Assembly (NCBI GenBank): GCA_020201295.1
Contig: JAIVHA010000022.1
Span: 1-21,229, forward strand
Reading direction: 5' to 3'
Length of the DNA stretch: 21,229 bases
Origin: Lysobacteraceae bacterium
GTDB lineage: Bacteria > Pseudomonadota > Gammaproteobacteria > DSM-19610
Part shown: piece by piece, positions 1 through 7,710 of the stretch
Position numbering within the stretch: the stretch's first letter is position 1
Layout of the letters: every line of letters begins with the position of its first letter
The notes under the pieces: model-generated
Seen by the model: the letters and a program-made list of their open reading frames with translations, nothing else
Databases searched by the model: none
Told to the model about the DNA's origin: nothing
Made by a program: the position numbers and the translations under genes

Positions 1-1062
1 CAACGGATGGACCAGGCCAACCGGGCCTTGGGCCGGCTGGATGGCATCAGTCAGGTCTGGTCGAACTCCGGCCATTTTCTCAACCAGCTTTTGTACCAGT
101 ATGTGCGTAAGGAAGCCGTCCTGTCTTCCCAGATCGAGGGTACCCAGTCGTCGCTTTCCGACCTGTTGCTTTATGAACTCGAGGAAACCCCCGGGGTGCC
201 ACTGGACGACGTTCAGGAAGTCTCCCGCTATGTCGCCGCACTGACCCACGGGCTGACCCGATTGCGCGAGGGGTTCCCGTTGAGCCTGCGCTTGCTGCGG
301 GAAATCCACGGCATCCTGCTGGTCCAGGGTCGCGGGGCCGACAAGACACCCGGGGAGTTCCGCCGCAGCCAGAACTGGCTGGGTGGGTCCCGCCCCGGCA
401 ATGCCGTGTTCGTGCCGCCGCCACCGGAACGACTGATGGAGTGCCTGGATCCGTTTGAGCATTTCCTGCACGATGAACCGGAACCCATGCCGTCGCTCAT
501 CAAGGCGGCCTTGGCCCACGTGCAATTCGAAACCATTCATCCGTTTCTCGACGGCAACGGCCGACTGGGACGCATGCTGATCACCCTGCTGCTGTGTCAC
601 GACAAGGTGCTGGGTGAACCCTCCCTGTATCTCAGCCTGTATTTTAAAATTCATCGATCCGAGTACTACGATCACCTGCAGCGGGTACGCATCGACGGTG
701 ACTGGGAAAGCTGGCTGTGCTTCTTTTTGATTGGCATCACGGAAACCGCGACACAGGCCACGGCAACGGCGCAAAAACTCTGGGCCCTGTTTGACGGAGA
801 CCGGCGTCGCATCCAGGAACAGGGCAAGATCGCCGGTACCGCCCTGCGGGTGCACGATTTACTGCAACAACGCCCGATTCTGTCCATCGCGGCGGCCTGC
901 AAAGTACTGGAACTGACTCATCCCGCGGTCAACAAGAGCCTGCGCAAACTTGAGGAAATGAATATCGTGCGCGAAATCACCGGGCGGCAGCGTAATCGCC
1001 TGTATTTGTATGAGTCCTACATGAATATCCTGAATGAAGGACTGGAACCGTTCGCAGGTTAA
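1..1062 (+). CDS. Fic family protein adenylyltransferase (5' end outside window)
   Basis: Fic enzymes transfer AMP, or sometimes another nucleotide, from ATP to hydroxyl side chains of target proteins. The frame is open to the left edge and the first visible ATG (position 7) falls inside the usual N-terminal helical region, so the true start is probably upstream. Counting from that ATG, an inhibitory-helix motif of the S-xxx-E-G type lies at residues 40-45 (SSQIEG), before the Fic core, which marks a class II, self-inhibited Fic. The complete catalytic motif HPFLDGNGRLGR is at 178-189, with the catalytic His and the Asp-Gly-Asn-Gly-Arg anion-binding loop. A C-terminal winged-helix-like region follows at about 275-345, as in many stand-alone Fic proteins thought to bind DNA or self-regulate. 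No partner antitoxin is visible. The family call is firm; the target is unknown. Confidence 0.93.
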   Translation, partial: QRMDQANRALGRLDGISQVWSNSGHFLNQLLYQYVRKEAVLSSQIEGTQSSLSDLLLYELEETPGVPLDDVQEVSRYVAALTHGLTRLREGFPLSLRLLREIHGILLVQGRGADKTPGEFRRSQNWLGGSRPGNAVFVPPPPERLMECLDPFEHFLHDEPEPMPSLIKAALAHVQFETIHPFLDGNGRLGRMLITLLLCHDKVLGEPSLYLSLYFKIHRSEYYDHLQRVRIDGDWESWLCFFLIGITETATQATATAQKLWALFDGDRRRIQEQGKIAGTALRVHDLLQQRPILSIAAACKVLELTHPAVNKSLRKLEEMNIVREITGRQRNRLYLYESYMNILNEGLEPFAG

Positions 1063-1110
1063 GAAGATGCCTTACTCAGGAGTCAGTATTGATCGCTACA
1101 GTCGAGTCAC

Positions 1111-1136
1111 GTCATTCCCGCGAAAGCGGGAATCCA
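1111..1136. repeat. REP-type palindrome (ATTCCCGC/GCGGGAAT hairpin)
   Basis: A perfect 8-bp stem, ATTCCCGC (1114-1121) with GCGGGAAT (1126-1133), closes a GAAA loop and is flanked by GTC and CCA. It sits in the noncoding gap after the fic gene. This is a widespread class of dispersed intergenic palindrome. A second copy with compensated stem changes lies at 6781-6806. Confidence 0.8.
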
Positions 1137-1165
1137 ATTTCTACGTACACCCGCCTGATGCCGCC

Positions 1166-1219
1166 GACAAGAAAACAGCCGCCCCAGAATTTCTGTAAGC
1201 GACTGTTTTTGTTTTGATT
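1166..1219. terminator. Probable bidirectional intrinsic terminator between fic and tRNA-Val
   Basis: Two arms, AAAACAGCCGC (1172-1182) and GCGACTGTTTT (1199-1209), form an 11-bp stem with one wobble or mismatch position depending on strand. On the plus strand it is followed by a T-rich run (TTTTTGTTTTG), which suits termination of fic. On the minus strand the arm ends in TTTTCTTGTC, which suits termination of tRNA-Val. The loop is long (16 nt), so efficiency is uncertain. Confidence 0.6.
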
Positions 1220-1221
1220 AT

Positions 1222-1296
1222 TGGTGGGCGGTACTGGTATTGAACCAGTGACCCCTGCCGTGTGAAGGCAGTGCTCTACCGCTGAGCTAACCGCCC
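1222..1296 (-). tRNA. tRNA-Val (anticodon CAC)
   Basis: Read on the minus strand, the 75-nt sequence folds as a full cloverleaf: acceptor GGGCGGT/ACCGCCC, D stem GCTC/GAGC, anticodon stem CTGCC/GGCAG with loop TTCACAC (anticodon CAC, reading GUG), T arm ACTGG-TTCAATA-CCAGT, discriminator A and an encoded CCA end. It is convergent to fic and divergent from gltX. A matching promoter lies just upstream at 1318-1346. Confidence 0.97.
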
Positions 1297-1317
1297 CGGG
1301 ATTGCTCGAGAGCGGGA

Positions 1318-1346
1318 ATTGTAGTGGCGCGGCCGGCGGCGGTCAA
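1318..1346 (-). promoter_or_regulatory. Sigma-70 promoter of tRNA-Val
   Basis: On the minus strand a -35 TTGACC (1341-1346) is separated by exactly 17 nt from a -10 TACAAT (1318-1323). The 5' end of the tRNA (1296) is 21 nt beyond the -10 box, which leaves room for a short leader. Confidence 0.75.
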
Positions 1347-1402
1347 CGGCCGGCAGGGGGTTCGGGGCGGTCGGGGTCTCCTGCCTGCGTCCGTGGCGCA
1401 TC

Positions 1403-1411
1403 TGCTACAAT
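1403..1411 (+). promoter_or_regulatory. Possible extended -10 promoter for gltX
   Basis: TGC followed by TACAAT gives an extended -10 element 41 nt before the gltX start. No good -35 box is seen at the right distance, so the call is tentative. Confidence 0.35.
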
Positions 1412-1451
1412 CCTGACCTTCCTTATAGATGCAAGGCCGTACCCCATCACC

Positions 1452-2861
1452 ATGACCGTCCGTACCCGTTTCGCCCCCAGCCCCACGGGCTTTCTCCATG
1501 TCGGCGGCGCCCGTACCGCACTGTTTTCCTGGCTCCATGCCCGCAAGCACGGCGGCCAGTTCGTACTGCGCATCGAGGATACCGACCTGGAGCGTTCCAC
1601 GGCGGAATCGGTCAACGCCATCCTCGAGGGCATGACCTGGCTGGGCCTGGAGTACGACGAGGGGCCCTTCTACCAGACCGAACGCTTCGACCGCTACAAG
1701 GAGGTCATCGGCGAGCTGCTGGCGTCCAGGCAGGCCTACAAGTGCTACTGCAGCCGCGAGCGCCTGGACGCCCTGCGTGAAGAGCAGATGGCCACCAAGC
1801 AGAAGCCGCGCTACGACGGTCATTGCCGCCCCGGCGCCACACCGCCCACACCCGACGCGCCCTTCGTGGTGCGCTTGCGCAACCCCCTGGAAGGCGAGGT
1901 GGTGGTGGAAGACCAGATCCGTGGGCGGGTGGTATTCCGCAACGAGGAGCTGGACGACTTGATCCTGGCGCGCAGCGACGGTTCGCCCACCTATAACCTG
2001 TCGGTGGTGGTGGACGATGCCGATATGAAGATCACCCATGTGATCCGCGGCGAGGACCACCTCAACAACACGCCGCGCCAGATCAACATCCTGCGTGCCA
2101 TGGGCGTGGAGCCGCCGCTCTATGCCCATGTGCCCATGATCCATGGCGACGACGGTGCCAAGCTGTCCAAGCGCCACGGCGCGGTCAGTGTCATGGAATA
2201 CCGCGACCAGGGCTACATGCCCGAGGCGCTGCTCAATTACCTGGCGCGCCTGGGATGGTCGCATGGCGACCAGGAGATCTTCTCCGTGGACGAGATGATC
2301 CAGCTGTTCGACATCGCCGAGGTGAACAAGTCCGCCTCCTGCTTCAACACGAGCAAGCTGGACTGGCTCAACCAGCAGTACCTGATGAACAGTGATCCCG
2401 CCCATGTGGCCCGTTATCTGAGCGTGCACCTGGGCCGGCTGGGCATCGACCCGGCGCCGGCCCCGGATCTGGTGGACGTGGTCATGGCGCAGCGCGAGCG
2501 CGCCCACACCCTGGTGGAACTGGCCGAGATCAGCGCCTTCTACTACCGGGATTTCGACAGCTTCAATGAAAAGGCCGCCGCCAAGGCCCTCAAGGCCGCT
2601 GCCGTGGAACCGCTCACGCACATGAAACAGGCCCTGGCGGCACTGCCGGACTGGAGCCGCGAGCGGATCCATGCTGCCATGGAGCAGGTGGTGGCGGAAC
2701 TCGGCGTCGGTTTCGGCAAGGTGGGCATGCCGCTGCGTGTGGCCGTCACCGGCGGCGCGCCTTCGCCGGACCTGGATCTCACCCTCTGGCTGGTGGGTCG
2801 CGAGGCCTGCCTGCGCCGCATCGACAAGGCCCTGGACTACATCGGTCAGCACGCATCATGA
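1452..2861 (+). CDS. gltX: Glutamyl-tRNA synthetase
   Basis: This cytoplasmic class I aminoacyl-tRNA synthetase charges tRNA-Glu with glutamate using ATP. The 469 residues match the usual bacterial length of about 470. The start at 1452 is chosen because the protein then opens with MTVRTRFAPSPTG; the open frame extends further upstream into the tRNA-Val promoter and is not conserved-looking. The HIGH-type motif is HVGG at 16-19 and the KMSKS-type motif is KLSKR at 237-241. A zinc site C98-x-C100...Y121-x3-C125 is intact, as in E. coli-type GluRS. No strong ribosome binding site precedes the start. The stop overlaps the glnS start (ATGA), so the two are translationally coupled. Confidence 0.97.
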   Translation: MTVRTRFAPSPTGFLHVGGARTALFSWLHARKHGGQFVLRIEDTDLERSTAESVNAILEGMTWLGLEYDEGPFYQTERFDRYKEVIGELLASRQAYKCYCSRERLDALREEQMATKQKPRYDGHCRPGATPPTPDAPFVVRLRNPLEGEVVVEDQIRGRVVFRNEELDDLILARSDGSPTYNLSVVVDDADMKITHVIRGEDHLNNTPRQINILRAMGVEPPLYAHVPMIHGDDGAKLSKRHGAVSVMEYRDQGYMPEALLNYLARLGWSHGDQEIFSVDEMIQLFDIAEVNKSASCFNTSKLDWLNQQYLMNSDPAHVARYLSVHLGRLGIDPAPAPDLVDVVMAQRERAHTLVELAEISAFYYRDFDSFNEKAAAKALKAAAVEPLTHMKQALAALPDWSRERIHAAMEQVVAELGVGFGKVGMPLRVAVTGGAPSPDLDLTLWLVGREACLRRIDKALDYIGQHAS

Positions 2862-4374
2862 ATGATACGACTTCGACACCCACCAACTTCATCCGCCACA
2901 TCATCGAGGACGACCTGGCGGAAGGGCGGCATCAGACGATCGTCACGCGCTTCCCGCCGGAGCCCAATGGCTACCTGCACATCGGTCATGCCAAGTCCAT
3001 CTGCCTGAACTTCGGGGTCGCGCGCGACTTCCAGGGCCGCTGCAACCTGCGCTTCGACGACACCAATCCGCACAAGGAGAACGTGGAGTTCGTGGAGTCC
3101 ATCCAGGCCGATGTGCGCTGGCTGGGCTTCGACTGGGAGGATCGGCTCTACTACGCTTCCAATTACTTCGAAAAGCTGTATGACTATTTCCCGACGGCGC
3201 CAAGGTGTTGCGCGCCAGGATCGACATGGCCTCGCCCAACATCAACCTGCGCGATCCCACCCTGTACCGCATCCGTCACGGGGTGATCCATCACCAGACC
3301 GGCGCGGAGTGGTGCCTGTATCCCATGTACGACTACACCCATCCGATTTCAGATGCCCTGGAGGGGGTGACGCATTCCCTCTGCACCCTGGAGTTCGAGG
3401 ATCACCGGCCCCTGTACGACTGGGTGCTGGACAACCTCTCCATCGACTGCCACCCGCGCCAGATCGAGTTCTCGCGCCTCAACCTCGAATACGCGGTCAT
3501 GAGCAAGCGCAAGCTCACCCGACTGGTGGAGGAGGGGCATGTGGAGGGCTGGGACGATCCGCGCATGCCCACCGTCGCCGGTCTGCGCCGGCGCGGCTTC
3601 ACGCCGGCCTCCATCCGCGATTTCTGCGACCGCATCGGCGTCACCAAGTCCGCCAATACGGTGGAGATGGGCGTGCTGGAAAACTGCATTCGCGAGGACC
3701 TCAACGAACACGCGCCGCGGCGCATGGCGGTGCTGCACCCCCTCAAGCTGGTGATCACCAGCTACCCCGAGGGCCAGGTGAAGCAGCTGGAGGTGGCCAA
3801 CCATCCCCAGGATGAAGCCATGGGCACGCGCCAGCTGCCATTCGGCCGCGAGGTCTGGATCGAGCGAGACGACTTCATGGAAGTGGCGCCCAACAAGCAC
3901 TTCAAGCGCCTGGTGAGTGGCGGCGAGGTGCGGCTGCGCAACAGCTACGTGATCCGTTGCGACGAGGTGATCAAGGATGGCGGCGGCGAGATCATCGAAC
4001 TGCGCTGCAGCCACGATCCCGCCACCCTGGGCGCCAACCCCGAGGGGCGCAAGGTCAAGGGCGTGATCCACTGGGTGTCGGCCGAACATGCGCTGCCCGC
4101 CGAGGTGCGGCTCTACGACCGGCTGTTCACCGTGCCCAACCCCGACCAGGCGGGGGGAGGGGAGTTTACCGCCCACCTCAACCCGGAATCCCTGCTCACC
4201 CTGACGCGCTGCTACCTGGAGCCCGGTCTCGCCGATGCGCGGCCCGGCGAGCATTTCCAGTTCGAGCGCCAGGGCTATTTCTGCCCGGATCCGGAACCGA
4301 GCCACGGCCTGCCGGTGTTCAACCGCACCGTGACCCTACGCGATTCCTGGGCCAAGCTGGAAAAACAGGGCTGA
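2858..4374 (+). pseudogene. glnS: Glutaminyl-tRNA synthetase, broken by an internal out-of-frame deletion
   Basis: GlnRS charges tRNA-Gln directly with glutamine. The first frame (from ATG 2858) gives a normal N terminus with PPEPNGYLHIGHAKS around residues 34-48 and runs to ...YFEKLYDY at residue 110 (codon 3185-3187). The protein then resumes as FPDGAKVLRARIDMASP in the next frame from 3187, and continues normally through the VMSKRKL (KMSKS) motif to the end at 4374. Compared with E. coli GlnRS as I recall it, about 54 residues between these points are missing; they belong to the Rossmann-fold/acceptor-binding part. One deletion of 3N+1 bases would explain both the loss and the shift. The upstream frame ends after 142 codons. 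The gene overlaps gltX. It is either a real pseudogene or an assembly error. Confidence 0.9.
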
Positions 4375-4428
4375 GAACACGGCGCGCCATGCCGCTTCCC
4401 GGGGACGGCGGAGGATCATGAAACCCCC

Positions 4429-4492
4429 GTAGGAGCGGCCTTGGCCGCGAACCGGTTTTCACTGTGGCATTCGCGGCCAAGGCCGCTCCTAC
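4429..4492. repeat. Paired REP element, perfect 23-bp inverted repeat
   Basis: The arm at 4429-4451 (beginning GTAGGAGCGG) is exactly complementary to the arm at 4470-4492 (ending CCGCTCCTAC), with 18 nt between. Each arm holds its own small palindrome (GCGGCC TT GGCCGC). Two such units head to head resemble the REPIN/BIME arrangement best known in Pseudomonas. It lies in the 282-nt gap between glnS and mlaF, where as RNA it would fold into a strong hairpin and could attenuate read-through. Confidence 0.85.
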
Positions 4493-4592
4493 AGGTGCTA
4501 CCCTCAGGGGCATGACGCACCCGGCGGGAGCGAGTCACGGCTACCCGCCCAGCTTCAGAATCCCCCTTCCCGGTCGAAAATGAGGTTTATCG

Positions 4593-4620
4593 GGAACGGC
4601 GCGCAAGCAGCCGTTTCATT
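4593..4620 (+). promoter_or_regulatory. Weak candidate SigmaE-like promoter before mlaF
   Basis: GGAACGG (4593-4599), a 16-nt spacer and TCATT (4616-4620) resemble an extracytoplasmic sigma-factor promoter (consensus near GGAACTT, 16 nt, TCAAA/TCTGA). The match is partial. If real, transcription would start near 4627, which favours the GTG start of mlaF at 4657. Confidence 0.2.
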
Positions 4621-4656
4621 TTGTCCGATCCTTGCCCGGGAAGGCTCGATAGCGCC

Positions 4657-5496
4657 GTGAACCATAGTGCCCAACCCCTTGAAACTCCAGAAGCCGTCGA
4701 CGGCCGCGAGCCCGTGATCGAGGTCAGGGATCTCGTCAGCCACTATGGTGAACGCAGGATCCTGGATGGTGTCGACCTACAGGTGCGGCGCGGCGAAATC
4801 CTGGTCATCATGGGCGGTAGCGGCTCGGGCAAGAGCACTCTGCTGCACCACCTGCTGGGCCTCAAGCGTCCCAGCGCCGGTTCGATACGTCTCCTGGGTA
4901 GCGAACTCGAGGATCTTTCCAAAAAACAGCTCTATGCCTTGCGCCGCAGGATGGGCGTAGCCTTCCAGGGCGGGGCGCTGTTCAGCTCCATGAGCCTGAG
5001 GGAGAACGTGGCCCTGCCGCTGCGCCAGCATACCCGCCTCGACGAGGAGACCATCCGCATCATGACGCGCATGAAGCTGGAGATGGTGAACCTGGGTGGC
5101 TTCGAGGACCTGCGGCCGGCCGAGCTGTCCGGGGGCATGCTCAAGCGCGCCGGCCTGGCGCGCTCACTGATCATGGATCCGGAACTGCTGTTCTTCGACG
5201 AACCCTCGGCGGGTCTGGACCCGGTGGTCTCCGCCGAACTGGATGAACTCATCCTGCGCCTGCGCGAGGCCCTGTCCATGACCATCGTGGTGGTCACCCA
5301 TGAGCTGGAAAGCGCCTTCGGGATCGCCGACCGCATCCTGGTGCTGGACCAGGGTCGCGTCCTGGTGACCGGCACGGTGGAGCAGGTGCGCAACACGGAT
5401 AACGCACGGGTACAGGACCTGCTCAACCGGCGCCCGCGCAATGAGCCCGTGGATGCCGAGGCCTACCTGCGGCGCCTGACCGGGATGCGGGACTGA
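4657..5496 (+). CDS. mlaF: MlaF, ATPase of the Mla phospholipid transport complex
   Basis: This cytoplasmic ABC ATPase powers the MlaFEDB inner-membrane complex, which moves phospholipids between outer and inner membranes and keeps the outer leaflet free of them. Walker A GGSGSGKST is at about residues 53-61, the ABC signature LSGGMLKR at about 156-163, and Walker B LLFFDEPSAGLD at about 176-187. The start is ambiguous: GTG 4657 (280 aa) has GGGAAGG upstream at a long spacing, whereas TTG 4621 (291 aa) has no visible ribosome binding site. The next gene begins 2 nt after the stop. The family assignment is firm because mlaE, mlaD and mlaC follow. Confidence 0.95.
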   Translation: MNHSAQPLETPEAVDGREPVIEVRDLVSHYGERRILDGVDLQVRRGEILVIMGGSGSGKSTLLHHLLGLKRPSAGSIRLLGSELEDLSKKQLYALRRRMGVAFQGGALFSSMSLRENVALPLRQHTRLDEETIRIMTRMKLEMVNLGGFEDLRPAELSGGMLKRAGLARSLIMDPELLFFDEPSAGLDPVVSAELDELILRLREALSMTIVVVTHELESAFGIADRILVLDQGRVLVTGTVEQVRNTDNARVQDLLNRRPRNEPVDAEAYLRRLTGMRD

Positions 5497-5498
5497 GC

Positions 5499-6287
5499 AT
5501 GTTTCGCGCCATCGAACGCCTCGGCGACCGCACCCTGTATTTCATCGAGCTCTGGGGGCAGATGGGCCTGTTCCTGTTCACTACCCTGGCGAGTCTGCTG
5601 CGGCCGCCCTACCAGCTGCATCCCATCCTCAAACAGATCCATTTCATCGGCGCCCGCTCCACCCTGGTCATCCTGGTAGCGGGGGTCTTCACCGGCATGG
5701 TGGTGGCACTGCAGTTTTATGACACCCTGGTGCGTTTCGGCTCCGTGGCCATGCTCGGTTCGGCGGTGGCGCTGGCGCTGATCCGCGAGCTGGGGCCGGT
5801 GCTCTCGGCCCTGGTGGTGATTGGACGCGCCGGCTCCGCCATCTGCGCCGAGATCGGCATCATGCGCAACGATGAGCAGATCGACGCCCTGGAGTGCATG
5901 GCCATCGATCCCTACAAATACCTCATTGCCCCCAGGATCCTGGGCGGGCTGATTGCCGTGCCGGCACTGACCATGATCTTCATCGTAGTGGGGATATTCG
6001 GCGGCTGGTTTGTGGGCGTGGTGCTGTTCGGGGTCAGCGAGGCCGCCTATTTCCACGGCATGTACGACACCGTGGTCTGGCACGATGTGTGGATGGGTGT
6101 CGTCAAGTCCTTCGTGTTCGGCCTCATCATCGTCTGGGTGGCCACGGTGCGCGGATTCTTTCTGCATCTTGACCGGTCCGGCGTGTTCGGGGCGGAAGGG
6201 GTCAGTCGCACCACCACCAACGCCGTGGTGTTTTCCACCATCGGGGTACTGGTTTCGGACTATCTGATCAGCGCGGTCATGTTATAG
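5499..6287 (+). CDS. mlaE: MlaE, permease of the Mla phospholipid transport complex
   Basis: A 262-residue integral inner-membrane protein of the MlaE/Ttg2B permease family. It opens with an amphipathic interface helix and has several hydrophobic segments (about 51-80, 88-108, 150-180 and 200-222, and the C-terminal 240-262). The conserved core includes ELGPVLSALVVIGRAGSAI and the EIGIMRNDEQIDALECM stretch, which is the coupling region facing MlaF in known complexes. It starts 2 nt after mlaF and is followed by mlaD after 17 nt carrying a GGAAGAGAGG ribosome binding site. The length is normal and the gene looks intact. Confidence 0.96.
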   Translation: MFRAIERLGDRTLYFIELWGQMGLFLFTTLASLLRPPYQLHPILKQIHFIGARSTLVILVAGVFTGMVVALQFYDTLVRFGSVAMLGSAVALALIRELGPVLSALVVIGRAGSAICAEIGIMRNDEQIDALECMAIDPYKYLIAPRILGGLIAVPALTMIFIVVGIFGGWFVGVVLFGVSEAAYFHGMYDTVVWHDVWMGVVKSFVFGLIIVWVATVRGFFLHLDRSGVFGAEGVSRTTTNAVVFSTIGVLVSDYLISAVML

Positions 6288-6304
6288 GAAGAGAGGCAGA
6301 ATTC

Positions 6305-6769
6305 ATGAAACGCTTGAATATGGAATTCGGAGTGGGTCTGTTCCTGTTGCTGGGGCTGGCCGCGTTCTTCTACCTGGCGATCAGGATGGGCGATGTCGGC
6401 CTGCTGCGGCAGGATGGCTACACGGTGACGGCGCGCTTTATCAGCAGCTCGGGCCTGAAAGAAGGCGCGATGGTGGAACTGGCCGGGGTGCGGGTCGGCA
6501 AGGTGCAGCGCATCGTACTGGACCCGGAACGCTATGAGTCCGTGGTGAACCTGGCCATCGAGCCGGGGGTGCGCATTACCGAGGACACCATTGCCTCGGT
6601 ACGCACCGCTGGTATCATCGGCGACAAATTCATCAAGCTCACGCCCGGTGGCATGGATATCTACCTCGCCGACGGGGATGAGCTCCTCGATACGGAATCC
6701 TCGCTGGATATCGAGGAGCTGGTGAGTAAATATATCTTCGAAGGTGGCGACACACCGCAGAGCGACTAG
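6305..6769 (+). CDS. mlaD: MlaD, MCE-domain substrate-binding subunit of the Mla complex
   Basis: A 154-residue protein with one N-terminal transmembrane helix (about 8-26) and a periplasmic MCE domain (about 38-115, with GLKEGAMVELAGVRVGKV and IASVRTAGIIGDKFIKL). In known systems MlaD forms a hexameric ring on MlaE that receives lipid from MlaC. The C-terminal tail is shorter than in E. coli MlaD (about 183 aa), which is common outside Enterobacteria. The start follows a GAAGAGAGG ribosome binding site. A REP palindrome separates it from mlaC. Confidence 0.95.
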   Translation: MKRLNMEFGVGLFLLLGLAAFFYLAIRMGDVGLLRQDGYTVTARFISSSGLKEGAMVELAGVRVGKVQRIVLDPERYESVVNLAIEPGVRITEDTIASVRTAGIIGDKFIKLTPGGMDIYLADGDELLDTESSLDIEELVSKYIFEGGDTPQSD

Positions 6770-6780
6770 GGATGCCGTAA

Positions 6781-6806
6781 TGGATGCCGGCATACGCCGG
6801 CATGAC
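6781..6806. repeat. REP-type palindrome inside the mla operon (mlaD-mlaC gap)
   Basis: A perfect 8-bp stem, ATGCCGGC (6784-6791) with GCCGGCAT (6796-6803), closes a 4-nt loop ATAC. Read on the minus strand it aligns base for base with the element at 1111-1136, sharing the GTCAT and ATCCA ends. It could modulate the mlaD/mlaC transcript ratio by stabilising mRNA ends. Confidence 0.75.
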
Positions 6807-6851
6807 GTGTTAGTTATGGCTTACCAGGATTAATGACCAGGGAGTTATGTC

Positions 6852-7454
6852 ATGAAGAAAGCGTATTACCTGTCCGCACTGATCGGCCTGCTGTGCTGGT
6901 TCATAGCGGCCCAGGCGCTGGCGGCGCCTACACCCAAGGAACGCGTGCAGGAAACCGTGGACGCGGTGCTGGAGGTGCTGCGCGATCAAAACCGGGATGT
7001 GGAAACCAGGAAAGCGGATATCCGCGTCCTGATCGGTCAGCGCTTTGATTTCCGGGCCATGGCCCAGAGCACCCTGGCGCAGAACTGGCGCACTGCCAGC
7101 GAGGCCGAGCAGGACCGCTTCGTGTCCCTGTACGCGCGACTGCTGGAGAATACCTACCTGGTAATGGTGGAGGAATACACCAACGAAACCGTCGAATACC
7201 GCAATGAAACCCTGCGCAATGAGAAAAATGCCCAGGTGGATACGGCCATCCTGGCCGCCGACAAGGAAATCCCGGTTGTATACCGCACCCGCCTGAAGGA
7301 TGGCGACTGGTATATCTATGACGTCATTATCGAAGGCGTAAGCCTGATCAGCAATTATCGCAGCACCTACCAGCAGATCGTACGTCGCGAGGGTATGGAT
7401 GGGCTGCTGGTGCGGCTGGAGGAAAGGACGGGTTGCGCGGACGGGAATTGTTGA
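6852..7454 (+). CDS. mlaC: MlaC, periplasmic phospholipid shuttle
   Basis: A 200-residue protein with a signal peptide (MKKAYYLSALIGLLCWF followed by an alanine-rich cleavage region near residue 25). The mature part matches the MlaC/Ttg2D family: RFDFRAMAQSTLAQNWR around 63-80, FVSLYARLLENTYLV around 93-107, and the lysine-to-tyrosine DGDWYIYDVIIEGVSLI stretch near 150-167, which lines the lipid pocket. It carries phospholipid between the outer-membrane MlaA-porin complex and MlaD. The start is supported by AGGGAG 7 nt upstream. In many gammaproteobacteria mlaB (STAS) follows; here a noncoding stretch and tRNA-Ala follow instead. Confidence 0.95.
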   Translation: MKKAYYLSALIGLLCWFIAAQALAAPTPKERVQETVDAVLEVLRDQNRDVETRKADIRVLIGQRFDFRAMAQSTLAQNWRTASEAEQDRFVSLYARLLENTYLVMVEEYTNETVEYRNETLRNEKNAQVDTAILAADKEIPVVYRTRLKDGDWYIYDVIIEGVSLISNYRSTYQQIVRREGMDGLLVRLEERTGCADGNC

Positions 7455-7556
7455 GCATTATGCCCCCTGAGCACAGGCCCGCAGGTGCCTGGACCACCAT
7501 GCGCAAGTAACGGGAAAATCGGGGGAAAAATCTTTTGGAATGCGCTGTCACCGTTC

Positions 7557-7591
7557 TTGACAGCCCCCCCATCCTGGAGTAAAGTGCGCGC
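7557..7591 (+). promoter_or_regulatory. Strong sigma-70 promoter for the tRNA-Ala/tRNA-Glu unit
   Basis: A consensus -35 TTGACA (7557-7562), a 17-nt spacer and -10 TAAAGT (7580-7585) are followed by a GC-rich discriminator GCGCGC. Such a discriminator is typical of stable-RNA promoters under stringent (ppGpp) control. tRNA-Ala begins at 7601. Confidence 0.8.
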
Positions 7592-7600
7592 TTCCATTTC

Positions 7601-7676
<76 letters not shown>

Positions 7677-7710
7677 GATTTTCCCGTGTTGGGAATGGAT
7701 CGTTAGCCGT

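Noticed and set aside
1..1062. Fic protein as half of a toxin-antitoxin pair
   Set aside because: The inhibitory motif is within the same chain and no small antitoxin gene is seen next to it in the window.
1287..2852. 521-codon open frame antisense to gltX
   Set aside because: It mirrors the GC-rich gltX codons, overlaps the tRNA-Val gene and has a low-complexity His/Gln/Val-rich composition; gltX is certain.
3349..4305. 318-codon open frame antisense to glnS
   Set aside because: Typical shadow of a high-GC gene, with His- and Ala-rich product and no recognisable domain; the sense strand encodes clear GlnRS.
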